This document shows positions 1 through 8,463 of a stretch of DNA of 38,822 bases, piece after piece. Source of the stretch: JALOAP01 sp964632355 (lineage in GTDB: Bacteria > Chloroflexota > Dehalococcoidia > Tepidiformales > Tepidiformaceae). A program made the translations under genes and the position numbers. The number at the start of each line of letters is the position of its first letter. The first letter of the stretch is position 1. The DNA is taken from contig CAZWBW010000016.1 in NCBI GenBank assembly GCA_964632355.1, forward strand, positions 1-38,822, written 5' to 3'. The notes below the pieces were generated by a model. The model ran no database searches. It was not told the origin of the DNA and saw only the letters and a list, made by a program, of their open reading frames with translations.

Positions 1-511
1 AACGGAAGATGCGGCCGCCGTCCATGGGGAAGGCGGGGATGAGGTTGAAGACGGCGAGTGCGACATTGGTGACGGCCAGCCAGACGAGCACGCTATCGAT
101 GGCGCGATGGCCTTCGGCGCCGAGGCCCCACCAGGCGCCGAGAAACGCGAACCCGAGCACCAGGCTCGCGAGCGGGCCCGCTCCAGCCATGAGGAGTTCG
201 CTCAGCGGCCGCTTCGCCTCCTGGGTGATCTGGGCGACACCGCCGAAGACGAACAGCGTGATGCTGCGCACCGGGATCCGGTAGGCGCGCGCGACGGCGC
301 TGTGAGCCAGTTCGTGCAGCACAATGGAGGTGAAGAACAGCAGTACGCTCGCAACCGCCATCAGGAAGTAGGTGCCGGGCGAGGCATCCTCCAGGTACTG
401 GGGGAAAACTTCGGCTGCGAGCAACCAGGTGATGAGTCCGAGAAGCACGAACCAGCTCGGATTGATCAGGATGGGAATGCCGAGAAGCGAGCCGATTCGT
501 ATGTTGCGCAT
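1..511 (-). CDS. Site-2-type (M50) zinc metalloprotease, C-terminus cut off by window edge
   Basis: An integral membrane zinc protease of the SpoIVFB/Rv2869c-like branch of site-2 proteases, which cleave membrane-embedded substrates. 170 codons are visible, reading leftward off the window. Hydrophobic segments lie at about residues 8-35, 46-64 and 105-160. The HExxH zinc site is at 66-70 (HELAH), and the third ligand lies in the NLIPAFPMDGGR motif at 156-167 (Asp164). The missing part would be the remaining membrane helices, and perhaps CBS domains as in relatives. The start is fixed: an in-frame TGA lies five codons upstream of the ATG at 511. There is no Shine-Dalgarno sequence. A TACACT -10-like box at 526-531 would give a leader of only a few bases. 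The family call is secure; the substrate is unknown. Confidence 0.9.
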   Translation of the reverse strand, partial: MRNIRIGSLLGIPILINPSWFVLLGLITWLLAAEVFPQYLEDASPGTYFLMAVASVLLFFTSIVLHELAHSAVARAYRIPVRSITLFVFGGVAQITQEAKRPLSELLMAGAGPLASLVLGFAFLGAWWGLGAEGHRAIDSVLVWLAVTNVALAVFNLIPAFPMDGGRIFR

Positions 512-661
512 CTGTCTACGCTGTCAGTGTACACAGCGGCACCCGCGCCGGGTGTATCCGCGGAGTCACAGAGAGGCGACAGTAGCACGCCCAACACCGT
601 TTCGCAGTAACCCCTAGGCGGGCAATTGCGCGAGGCCCGGCTGTCGTGCAGGCTTCCGACA

Positions 662-1099
662 ATGCGGGACCTGACTGAAGAGCTGCGGGCCATCTATTCC
701 GGGCGCTACTGGGCGCACATGGGCATCGAGTACGTCGATGTGGGCGAAGGTGCGGCCGAGAGCCGCATTCGCCTTCGCGACCACCACTTCAACTACAACG
801 ATGTGGTGCACGGCGGGGTCATCTCGGGGCTTATCGATTCGGCCGCCGGGCTCGCCGTGCGTTCGTTGCGAACGCAGGAGGAGATCACCGCCCGGCCGCA
901 CGCGACGAGCGACCTCCACGTGACGTATCTCGGGCCTGCAACGGGCAGCGAACTCGTGGCGAAAGCACGCGTTGTGAAAGCGGGGCGAACTGCGATGTTC
1001 GCCACGGTGGATGTGTTCGACGACCGGCAACGGATGGTGGCGCGGGGCAGCGTAACGTTCGTGATCGCGCCGCGCCGTGCGCCGCGCAATGAGGAGTGA
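662..1099 (+). CDS. PaaI-type hotdog-fold thioesterase
   Basis: A 145-residue single-domain hotdog protein resembling PaaI/YbgC-like acyl-CoA thioesterases, which hydrolyse acyl-CoA or aryl-CoA esters in the cytosol. The family motif is clear: NYNDVVHGGVISGLIDSAAG at 44-63, with the HGG turn at 50-52 and an acidic residue (Asp59) on the central helix. I chose the ATG at 662 because the family begins close to MRDLTEEL; an upstream in-frame start at 626 would add 12 unconserved residues. The 3' end overlaps the start of aat by 11 bases, so the two are probably co-transcribed. The acyl substrate cannot be predicted. Confidence 0.85.
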   Translation: MRDLTEELRAIYSGRYWAHMGIEYVDVGEGAAESRIRLRDHHFNYNDVVHGGVISGLIDSAAGLAVRSLRTQEEITARPHATSDLHVTYLGPATGSELVAKARVVKAGRTAMFATVDVFDDRQRMVARGSVTFVIAPRRAPRNEE

Positions 1100-1805
1100 A
1101 CTCCCGCCGATACCGATCCGGGTAGCGACGCGGACTGCGCCCTGCCCGCTCCCGCCGAGCCTGTTCGTGTTCCCCGACGCGCGGCTGGCGGACGAGCACG
1201 GGCTGGTGGGCATGGGCGCCAATTTCGAACCTGAAACGATCGTCGCGGCGTACCGGGCGGGGGCGTTCCCGTGGCCCCACCCGGCAGAGGAGTACCTCTG
1301 GTTTTCGCCCGACCCGCGCGCCATCTTTGAAATCGACGGGCTCCACGTGTCGCGGCGATTGGCCCGGAAGCTGCGGAGCGGGAAGTTCTCCGCCACCATC
1401 GACGCGGCGTTCGAACGCGTAATCCGCGCCTGCGCTGACCGCGAAGAAGGTACGTGGATCACGCCGACGCTGCAGGAGGCGTACATCCAGCTCCACGAAC
1501 TCGGATACGCGCACAGCGTCGAAGCGTGGACGGCCGACGGTGAACTGGCCGGGGGGCTCTACGGCCTCGGCGTCGGCGCGATGTTCGGCGCGGAGTCGAT
1601 GTTCTACCACGTGAGCGACGGGTCGAAGGCCGCGTTGGTGGCGCTCATGCACCACGCCCGGCGCATCGGGCTGCACTTCATCGACATCCAGGTGGCGACG
1701 CCCCACACGGTGCGGCTGGGCGCGATCGAAATCCCGCGCGATGTCTACCTCGAGCGGCTGCAGCGAGCGCTGGCGGTGACGGTGGACTGGCGCGCCGGCG
1801 CCTAG
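1089..1805 (+). CDS. aat: Leucyl/phenylalanyl-tRNA--protein transferase
   Basis: Aat moves Leu or Phe from charged tRNA to proteins that begin with Arg or Lys, making them N-degron substrates for ClpS/ClpAP. The 238 residues match the usual length. Family landmarks are the HGLVGMGANFEPETIVAAYR segment, FPW followed by LWFSPDPR, the GTWIT stretch, and the catalytic-core GAESMFYHVSDGSKAAL. The ATG at 1089 overlaps the end of the thioesterase; a GTG at 1077 is an alternative and would add four residues. Its stop codon overlaps the convergent O-methyltransferase stop (1802-1804). No clpS is visible in the window. Confidence 0.93.
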   Translation: MRSELPPIPIRVATRTAPCPLPPSLFVFPDARLADEHGLVGMGANFEPETIVAAYRAGAFPWPHPAEEYLWFSPDPRAIFEIDGLHVSRRLARKLRSGKFSATIDAAFERVIRACADREEGTWITPTLQEAYIQLHELGYAHSVEAWTADGELAGGLYGLGVGAMFGAESMFYHVSDGSKAALVALMHHARRIGLHFIDIQVATPHTVRLGAIEIPRDVYLERLQRALAVTVDWRAGA

Positions 1806-2485
1806 CCAGTGTCGAGCGTGACGGCGATGCCGTCGTACCCCTTGGTGCCGACGGTCTGGATTTCGGTGGTCACGAGCCGCGGGTGGCCCGAAAGCAACTC
1901 GTTGAAGGCCCGCACGCCCTGGATGTCCGGATCGGTGGTTTCGGCATCGAGGACACGGCCACCGCGGACGACGTTGTCGGTGACGATGAGGCTGCCCGGG
2001 CGGGTGAGTTTGAGCGACCACTCGAGGTAGGCCGGGAGGCTCGCCTTGTCGGCGTCGATGAACACGAGGTCGAACGGGTCGTGCCGTTCTTCGGCGAGCG
2101 CTGCGAGCGAATCGAGTGCCGGGCCGAGGCGAATCTCGACGCGGTCGGCGAGGCCGGCACGTTCGAAGTTGGCGCGGGCGACGCCGGCGTGCCGTTCGTT
2201 TCGTTCGAGCGTAATCAGCCGCCCATCGGACGGGAGCGCCCGGGCGAGCCAGATGCCGCTGTACCCGGCGAGCGTGCCGATTTCGAGGATGGAGCGGGCG
2301 TTGATGGTTCGCGCGAGCAGGTTCAGGAAGGCGCCCATGTTCGGCGCGACTTCGATCGGCGGAAGCTGCGCCTCCTTGGCCGACCGCAGCACCTCGTCGA
2401 GCACCGCGTCGTTGCCGACGAAGAGCCCGGTTATGTAGCTTTCGACTTCAGCCCAGGCCGGGCCTGCTTCGTCTCGTTCGGGCAT
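1802..2485 (-). CDS. Class I O-methyltransferase, caffeoyl-CoA OMT (PF01596-like) family
   Basis: A 227-residue SAM-dependent O-methyltransferase of the catechol/caffeoyl-CoA type, soluble and normally Mg2+-dependent. SAM motif I is EIGTLAGYS at 68-76. The metal and catechol site residues lie in FIDADK (142-147) and DNVVRGG (170-176). Longer in-frame starts exist, but the ATG at 2485 is supported by a TATCCT -10 box seven bases upstream, the leaderless arrangement that recurs in this window, and by where family similarity begins. The gene is divergent from the ABC-F gene and converges on aat. The physiological acceptor is unknown. Confidence 0.9.
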   Translation of the reverse strand: MPERDEAGPAWAEVESYITGLFVGNDAVLDEVLRSAKEAQLPPIEVAPNMGAFLNLLARTINARSILEIGTLAGYSGIWLARALPSDGRLITLERNERHAGVARANFERAGLADRVEIRLGPALDSLAALAEERHDPFDLVFIDADKASLPAYLEWSLKLTRPGSLIVTDNVVRGGRVLDAETTDPDIQGVRAFNELLSGHPRLVTTEIQTVGTKGYDGIAVTLDTG

Positions 2486-2492
2486 GCGGCAA

Positions 2493-2498
2493 AGGATA
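2493..2498 (-). promoter_or_regulatory. -10 box (TATCCT), leaderless start of O-methyltransferase
   Basis: TATCCT on the minus strand ends seven bases before the ATG at 2485. No Shine-Dalgarno sequence lies between. Transcription would start at or next to the start codon. Confidence 0.5.
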
Positions 2499-2588
2499 CC
2501 CGAGATTACACCCGACGGGGGTGGCAGCGACCGGCGCTCTGCTACCATCGAACGGAGCGGTCGAAAATCCCCCACCCCGAGTCGTGCC

Positions 2589-4172
2589 TTGTTCTATGCC
2601 GAGAACGTGTGGAAGTCTTTTGGCCCCGTCGACGTGCTCGAAGACGTGTCGTTCATCATTGGCGATGGAGAGCGCGTTGGCCTTGTTGGGCCGAACGGTG
2701 CGGGGAAATCGACAATCCTGCGGCTGATCGCGGGTGACTATCCGCCGGACAGGGGCAGCATCGGGTACCGCGGCGGGAGCCTCGGGTTTCTCCGGCAGGA
2801 GGCCGGGCTCGACGACGACCAGACGCTGCTGGAAGAACTCTGGGAGGCGTTTCCCGAGGCCCAGGCCATCGAACGGAAGCTCGCTGACATCGCCCACCGC
2901 ATCGAGCAGGGCGAGGGAGACCTCGACGCGCTGATCGAGGAGCAGGCGAAGCTGTTCGAAGAGTTCGAAGCGCTCGACGGTTACCGGATCGAAGCGCGCA
3001 TTGGCAGGGTGCTCGATGGCCTCGGGTTCGACCCCGACGACGTGAACCGGCTCTGCGGCGAATTTTCCGGCGGCTGGCAGATGCGCATCGCGCTTGCGAA
3101 GGTGCTGGTTCGCCGCCCGGACAACCTGCTGCTCGACGAGCCGACGAACCACCTGGACGCAAAGACACGGGCCTGGCTCGCGGAGGAACTGGCCGACTAC
3201 CCCGGCACCGTGCTCATCGTCACGCACGACGGGGAGTTCCTCGACCAGGTGGCCACACGCATCCTCGACCTGCGCGACAAGAAAGTCGAAAGCTACGCCG
3301 GGAACTACACCGAATACCAGCGCCAGAAGGCCGAGAAGCTGCAGGCACAGGACCGCGCGGCCGCGCGCCAGGAACGCGAACTGGAACGCCAGGAGCGATT
3401 CATCGAGCGGTTCCGGGCAAAGGCGTCGAAGGCAACCCAGGTCCAGAGCCGCGAGAAGCAGCTGGCGAAGATCGAACGCATCGAGCGCCCACGCAAGGAA
3501 GCGGAGGTGCACTTCGAACTCAGTGCGCACGGCCGCACCGAGCGGGACGTCCTGGTGATGAAGCACGTGGCACACGCGTACGACGGCGTGCCGGTCCTGC
3601 TCGACGTGAACCTGCATGTCGAGCGCGGCCAGAAGGTGGTGCTGATCGGCCCAAACGGGAGCGGCAAGAGCACCCTCCTGCGCATCGCGGCGGGGCAGCT
3701 GCACCAGACCGAGGGGGTGGTCGAATGGGCCGAACGCGCGCGTCCCGGGTATTACGACCAGCACCAGGACGAGGCGCTGAACCCGAACCGGACGGTGCTC
3801 GAGGAGGTGCGGTCGGTGGCGCCGGGCGTGCCCGAGGTGCGGCTACGCACGGTGCTCGGCCAGTTCCTCTTCCGCGGCGACGACGTCTTCAAGCCGATCC
3901 GCGTGCTGTCGGGCGGCGAACGAAGCCGCGTTGCGCTCGCGAAGTTCCTGCTCCAGCCGACAAACGTGCTGCTGCTCGACGAGCCGACGAACCACCTCGA
4001 CCGGACGACACGTCGAAAGCTGATCGAGGCGCTGCGGGCCTACGACGGCACCATTCTCTGCGCGAGCCACGACCCGGGCATCGTGGAGGGCGTCGCCACG
4101 CACGTGTACGAAGTCGCCGATGGCGTGGTCCGGGAACTCATCGAGCGGCGGCGCGAGGCGCCGGTTCGGTAG
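2589..4172 (+). CDS. ABC-F family ATPase (EttA/Uup/YdiF-like translation factor)
   Basis: A cytosolic ABC-F protein with two nucleotide-binding domains and no membrane domain. This family acts on the ribosomal E-site and relieves stalling; some members protect against antibiotics. Domain 1 has Walker A GPNGAGKST (34-42), signature FSGGW and Walker B LLLDEPTNHLD. A charged linker rich in Arg/Gln follows (KATQVQSREKQLAKIER). Domain 2 has GPNGSGKST, LSGGERSR and a second LLLDEPTNHLD. Similarity starts at the TTG at 2589, giving 527 residues. An ATG at 2484 would add 35 unconserved residues and overlap the divergent O-methyltransferase start. A TACCAT box at 2552-2557 fits the TTG. The start is uncertain; the function class is secure. 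Confidence 0.88.
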   Translation: MFYAENVWKSFGPVDVLEDVSFIIGDGERVGLVGPNGAGKSTILRLIAGDYPPDRGSIGYRGGSLGFLRQEAGLDDDQTLLEELWEAFPEAQAIERKLADIAHRIEQGEGDLDALIEEQAKLFEEFEALDGYRIEARIGRVLDGLGFDPDDVNRLCGEFSGGWQMRIALAKVLVRRPDNLLLDEPTNHLDAKTRAWLAEELADYPGTVLIVTHDGEFLDQVATRILDLRDKKVESYAGNYTEYQRQKAEKLQAQDRAAARQERELERQERFIERFRAKASKATQVQSREKQLAKIERIERPRKEAEVHFELSAHGRTERDVLVMKHVAHAYDGVPVLLDVNLHVERGQKVVLIGPNGSGKSTLLRIAAGQLHQTEGVVEWAERARPGYYDQHQDEALNPNRTVLEEVRSVAPGVPEVRLRTVLGQFLFRGDDVFKPIRVLSGGERSRVALAKFLLQPTNVLLLDEPTNHLDRTTRRKLIEALRAYDGTILCASHDPGIVEGVATHVYEVADGVVRELIERRREAPVR

Positions 4173-4336
4173 CTCCCGACATCTGCCTCCTCGAACCGGA
4201 GAGCTTCGCGGTCGCTCGAGGCGCCTGTCATTCCGAATGCAGGTGGCGATGACGAGGCGCGATGTGGTGCGCGAGCCTTGGGCCGGGGTCGTCGATCGGA
4301 CCGGGCTGCGGGGCTAGAATGCCCTTTGCCGCACAA

Positions 4337-7300
4337 ATGTTCACACACCTGCACGTTCACACCGAGTATTCACTGCTTGACGGCATGTCCCGCATGAGCC
4401 AGCTCATGGACCGGGTGAAGGAACTCGGCCAGGAAGCTGTGGCCATGACGGACCATGGCGCACTCTATGGCGCCATCGACTTCTATCGCGAGGCGACGAA
4501 GCGAGGGATCAAGCCGATCATCGGCGTTGAGGCGTACGTCGCGCCGGGAAGCCGCTTCGGGCGCGAGCGCGCGGACGCGACGCCGTACCACCTGGTGATG
4601 CTCGCGCGGAACCTGGAGGGCTATAAGAACCTCATCGCGCTGGTGACCAAGGCCAACCTGGAGGGGTACTACTACAAGCCGCGCGTGGACCGCGAACTCC
4701 TCCAGCAGCACAGCGCGGGCATCACAGTGCTCAGCGGGTGCCCGTCCTCGGAATTCCACCGCCGCATCCAGGAAGGCGACCGGGAAGGCGCGATCGAGGT
4801 GGCGAAGTGGTACCGCGAGGTGTTCGATGGCCACTACTACCTCGAAGTGCAGGACCACGGCGACGAGAAGTTTTCGCGCCTGAACCCGATGATCGCTGAC
4901 ATCGGCCGGGAACTACAGATCCCGGTCGTGGCCACGAACGACAGCCACTATACGTACCCCCACGAGGCCGAAGCGCACGACGTGCTGCTCTGCATCGGCA
5001 CGAACGCAACCGTCGACCAGAAGGAGCGATTCCGGTTCGAAGGCCACGGGTACTACGTGAAGAGCGAGCAGGAGATGCTGGCGCTCTTCCCCGACAACCC
5101 GGAGTGGGTAACGAACACGCAGCTCGTCGCCGACGAGTGCGACCTCGAACTGAAATTCGACCGCCAGCTCCTGCCGGAACCACCGGTGCCCGCCGGGATG
5201 AGCAGCCACGAGTACCTCACGAAAATTTGCAACGAAGGGCTGCGCCGGCGATTCGAGCATGTCACACCGGAGCTGCAGCAGCGGCTCGACTACGAGCTCG
5301 ACGTGCTGCGCCAGACCGGCTTCACGGACTACATGTTCGTGGTGAAGGAGATCGCCGACTTCGCGAACGAGCGCGGCATTCGCATGGGCGTGCGCGGTTC
5401 GGCGGCCGCTTCGCTGGTGCTCTACACCCTCGGCGTCACCGACATCGACCCGGTAGCGAACCGGCTCGTCTTCGAGCGCTTCCTCAACATCGAACGGCGC
5501 GAGATGCCCGACGTCGACTTCGACTTCGAAGACGAGCGGCGCGACGAACTCATCCGGTTCGCGTACGACCGGTACGGCCACGACCGGGTGGCGCAGATCA
5601 TCACATTCGGAACGCTCGGCGCGAAGGCGGCCATCCGCGACGTGGGGCGGGCGCTCGGCATTTCGTACGCGGAGACCGACCGGGTGGCCCGGCTGGTGCC
5701 GAACGCGCTGCATATCACGCTCGAGGACGCGCTCGAACAGTCGCAGGAGCTGAAGGAAGCGGTCGAATCCGACCCGAAAGTGCGGCGGCTGTACGAAACG
5801 GCGAAGCAACTCGAAGGTGTGGCCCGCCACGCGAGCACCCACGCGGCAGGCGTGGTGATTTCGCGGGAGCCGCTCATCGAGCACGTGCCGCTGCAGCGCC
5901 CGAGCCGCGGCGACGAAGGGAGCATCCCGACCACGCAGTTCGCGATGGAGCAGGTCGCCCACATCGGCCTGCTGAAGATGGACTTCCTCGGGCTTTCGAA
6001 CCTGACCATCCTCGGGCGCGCGGTCAACCTCATTCGCGAGACCACGGGCACGGAGATCGACCTGCGGAAGATCCCGGACGGCGACCCGAAGACGATGGAG
6101 ATGCTCGGAAAGGGCGAGACGTTCGGCGTGTTCCAGCTGGAATCGGCGGGCATGCGCCGCTACATCCAGGAGCTGAAGCCGACGAACATCGCCGACCTGT
6201 GCGCGATGGTCGCGCTCTACCGCCCGGGCCCGATGGAGCACATCCCGCGGTACATCAAGGGCAAGCACGGCGAGATCGAGATCACGTACCCACACCCGGA
6301 CCTCGCCGACATCCTGGACGAGACGTACGGCGTCATCGTGTACCAGGACCAGGTGCTGCTTATCGCGCGGAAGTTCGCGGGCTACTCGCTCGGCCAGGCC
6401 GACATCATGCGCAAGGCCATGGGCAAGAAGAAGGCCGAGATCATGGCCGAGGAGCGCGGGCGCTTCATCGAAGGCGCTGTCAAGAACGGGTACACGAAGG
6501 AAGAGGCGGAGGCGGTCTTCGACCTCATCGAGCCGTTCGCCGGGTACGCGTTCAACAAGGCGCACAGCTGGTCGTACGGCAACATCGCCTATCAGACCGC
6601 GTGGCTGAAGGCGAACTACCCCGTGCAGTACATGTGCGCGGTGCTCCAGCTCACGCGGAACGCGCCGGACCCGCACGAGCGCATCGCAGCAGCGGTGGCG
6701 GAATGCGCGAAGCTCGGCATCGAGGTGCTGCCGCCCGACATCAACAAGAGCGCCGAGACGTTCTCGGTCGAACGGCGCGAGGACGGGACGCTGGCAATCC
6801 GCTTCGGCCTCGGCGACGTGAAGAACGTGGGCACGGCTGCGGTCGAAGGCATCATCGCCGCCCGCGAATCCGGCGGCGAGTACCGCGATATCGAGGACTT
6901 CTGCAAGCGCGCGGACCTTGCCAACGCGAACAGCCGGGCCATCGAATCGCTCATCCGGGCGGGGGCGTTCGATATGTTCCCCGAGGGCCGAGCGACGCTC
7001 GCGTTCAACGTCGAACGCCTCATGCACATCGCCCGGCAGGAGCGGGAACGGCGGGAAAGCGGACAGGCGACGATGTTCGACCTGTTCGGAACCGAGGTCG
7101 ACGCGCCAATGCCAGCCCTCGAACTCGAGAAGGTGGAGGACCGGCGCGAGGAACTGCTCGGGTGGGAGAAGGAACTCCTCGGCGTATATCTCTCCGAGCA
7201 CCCGTTCCGGTCGGCGGCGCAGGACCTGGCGCACTACACCACGCACAACCTTTCGGACCTGACGCTCGAACTGGTCGGGCAGGCAGTTACCGTCGCGGGC

Positions 7301-8011
7301 ATGATTCGCCGGATCCAGGCGCGGACGACGCGCGACGGGCGCAAGTTCTACATCGCCGAGATCGAAGACCTGTCGGGCACGGCCGAGGTAACGGTCTGGA
7401 GCGACACCATCGAGCTCACCGGCGAGGAGATGTGGGCCGAAGGGCAGGTGCTGCTGCTCTCGCTCGATTGCCGCGAACGGGGCGACCGGCTGGCGCTCAG
7501 CGTGCGAAAGGCGGCGCGATACGAGCATTCGGAAGGGACGCTCGTCGGGTTCGCCGCCGAACAGTGGCAGGTGGAGCAGCCGAAGCCGCGCCGGGAATCG
7601 CGGCCGCGGTCCGACCGGCAGAACGGTGCGCAGCCGCAGGCGGCCACGGCAAATGGTGCAGCGAACGGCCACCGGGCGGCTCCGGGATCAGCGAACGGCG
7701 CGACCACCGAGGCCTCACGGCCCGGCGTGCAGTCGCCCGTCACCGGTGAGTCGGTGCGGCTCGTGGTGACAATCTACGAAACGGAGAACGTCGCAGCCGA
7801 CGAAGCGCTGCTAAAGGCCGTGGTGGGGCTGCTGAAGGACAACCCGGGGAACGACGAGGTGCGGCTCGTCATCCACGACGGCGAGGGGAACGACCTCGAG
7901 TTCGACCTGCCACGCGCGGCAGCCAGCGAAGAACTCGCGCGGAACCTGCGGGCGCTGCTCCGCCAGAACGGCAACGTGCGGCTCATGGGCCAGCGGGTAG
8001 TGGCGGCGTAG
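4337..8011 (+). CDS. dnaE: DNA polymerase III alpha subunit
   Basis: The replicative DNA polymerase catalytic subunit, 1224 residues. An N-terminal PHP domain begins HLHVHTEYSLLDG and continues with TDHGALYG and NDSHY; its metal-binding residues look intact, unlike in E. coli. The polymerase core carries the catalytic pair in MPDVDFDFED (Asp392, Asp394). A helix-hairpin-helix region and an OB fold (about 983-1025, AVTVAGMIRRIQ) follow. Residues about 1078-1134 are a low-complexity Ala/Gly/Asn/Pro linker, and a compact C-terminal domain (about 1137-1224) follows. I prefer the ATG at 4337, where the conserved domain starts; the ATG at 4319 overlaps the probable -10 box TAGAAT (4315-4320). Confidence 0.96.
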   Translation: MFTHLHVHTEYSLLDGMSRMSQLMDRVKELGQEAVAMTDHGALYGAIDFYREATKRGIKPIIGVEAYVAPGSRFGRERADATPYHLVMLARNLEGYKNLIALVTKANLEGYYYKPRVDRELLQQHSAGITVLSGCPSSEFHRRIQEGDREGAIEVAKWYREVFDGHYYLEVQDHGDEKFSRLNPMIADIGRELQIPVVATNDSHYTYPHEAEAHDVLLCIGTNATVDQKERFRFEGHGYYVKSEQEMLALFPDNPEWVTNTQLVADECDLELKFDRQLLPEPPVPAGMSSHEYLTKICNEGLRRRFEHVTPELQQRLDYELDVLRQTGFTDYMFVVKEIADFANERGIRMGVRGSAAASLVLYTLGVTDIDPVANRLVFERFLNIERREMPDVDFDFEDERRDELIRFAYDRYGHDRVAQIITFGTLGAKAAIRDVGRALGISYAETDRVARLVPNALHITLEDALEQSQELKEAVESDPKVRRLYETAKQLEGVARHASTHAAGVVISREPLIEHVPLQRPSRGDEGSIPTTQFAMEQVAHIGLLKMDFLGLSNLTILGRAVNLIRETTGTEIDLRKIPDGDPKTMEMLGKGETFGVFQLESAGMRRYIQELKPTNIADLCAMVALYRPGPMEHIPRYIKGKHGEIEITYPHPDLADILDETYGVIVYQDQVLLIARKFAGYSLGQADIMRKAMGKKKAEIMAEERGRFIEGAVKNGYTKEEAEAVFDLIEPFAGYAFNKAHSWSYGNIAYQTAWLKANYPVQYMCAVLQLTRNAPDPHERIAAAVAECAKLGIEVLPPDINKSAETFSVERREDGTLAIRFGLGDVKNVGTAAVEGIIAARESGGEYRDIEDFCKRADLANANSRAIESLIRAGAFDMFPEGRATLAFNVERLMHIARQERERRESGQATMFDLFGTEVDAPMPALELEKVEDRREELLGWEKELLGVYLSEHPFRSAAQDLAHYTTHNLSDLTLELVGQAVTVAGMIRRIQARTTRDGRKFYIAEIEDLSGTAEVTVWSDTIELTGEEMWAEGQVLLLSLDCRERGDRLALSVRKAARYEHSEGTLVGFAAEQWQVEQPKPRRESRPRSDRQNGAQPQAATANGAANGHRAAPGSANGATTEASRPGVQSPVTGESVRLVVTIYETENVAADEALLKAVVGLLKDNPGNDEVRLVIHDGEGNDLEFDLPRAAASEELARNLRALLRQNGNVRLMGQRVVAA

Positions 8012-8020
8012 GAAGAAACG

Positions 8021-8042
8021 GGCTCAGCCGACGGGCTGAGCC
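8021..8042. terminator. Bidirectional hairpin between dnaE and the convergent gene
   Basis: A perfect 9-bp inverted repeat, GGCTCAGCC and GGCTGAGCC with a 4-base loop, starts ten bases after the dnaE stop. It also encodes the last residues and the stop of the convergent gene (8024-8392). There is no clear T tract, so efficiency is uncertain. Confidence 0.5.
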
Positions 8043-8392
8043 TGGCCGATGATGTCGTCCCAGCTGCGGTCGGACCAGCGCATGGGGCGGAAGCGGAGTG
8101 GCGGTGTGGGTTCGAATTGTGGCTGTGGCGGCCGGACCTCGTGGGGCGGCGCCGCAGGCAGCGGCTGCGGAACGGGCGGCAGTGGGCCGCCGGTCGCACC
8201 CTCTTCGCAGGCGACGGCAGCGCCTTTTTCGTCGCGTACCCAGCCGTCCTGGAAGTGCGCGAGGAACTTCCCCTCGGGCGAGTAGATGGCACGGTTGTGC
8301 ACGAGGCCGATCGCTCGGCCCTCGAGATCGTAGACAACGTCACGCAGCCGCCAGGCAACCGTGCGCCCGGCGCGGTCGAAGATCGCTTCCAC
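8024..8392 (-). CDS. Small protein with four beta repeats (4-fold beta-flower-like)
   Basis: A 122-residue protein. Residues about 2-65 are four consecutive units of about 16 residues, each of the form aromatic/Ile-x-D/S-x-x-G-[KR]-x-hydrophobic (for example VVYDLEGRAIGLVHNR and AIYSPEGKFLAHFQDG). This matches what is called a 4-fold beta flower. A Pro-rich segment follows, then a short WSDRSWDDII tail. The GTG at 8392 was chosen because AGGAG lies seven bases upstream, inside the 71-base gap after the amidohydrolase, so the two genes are probably one transcript. No signal peptide is seen. The function is unknown. Confidence 0.7.
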   Translation of the reverse strand: MEAIFDRAGRTVAWRLRDVVYDLEGRAIGLVHNRAIYSPEGKFLAHFQDGWVRDEKGAAVACEEGATGGPLPPVPQPLPAAPPHEVRPPQPQFEPTPPLRFRPMRWSDRSWDDIIGQAQPVG

Positions 8393-8463
8393 GTGAGGCT
8401 CCTGGTGACGCGACCTGGATGGTCGCTTCTGTGCGATCCATGTATCGAGGGGACGCACGCGCG

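Noticed and set aside
466..693. A 75-codon minus-strand frame upstream of the metalloprotease
   Set aside because: It overlaps both the metalloprotease start and the thioesterase start and has no motif or ribosome-binding site.
2448..3764. A 438-codon minus-strand frame opposite the ABC-F gene
   Set aside because: It is antisense to an intact ABC-F gene with no recognisable domain.
4913..7672. A 919-codon open frame on the minus strand opposite dnaE
   Set aside because: It is antisense to a clear dnaE. Long antisense frames are expected at this GC content, and its translation has no domains and an Arg/Val/Leu-biased composition.
5104..7749. An 881-codon plus-strand frame inside dnaE
   Set aside because: It is a second frame within dnaE, dominated by Arg/Gly/Ala/Pro with no recognisable motif.
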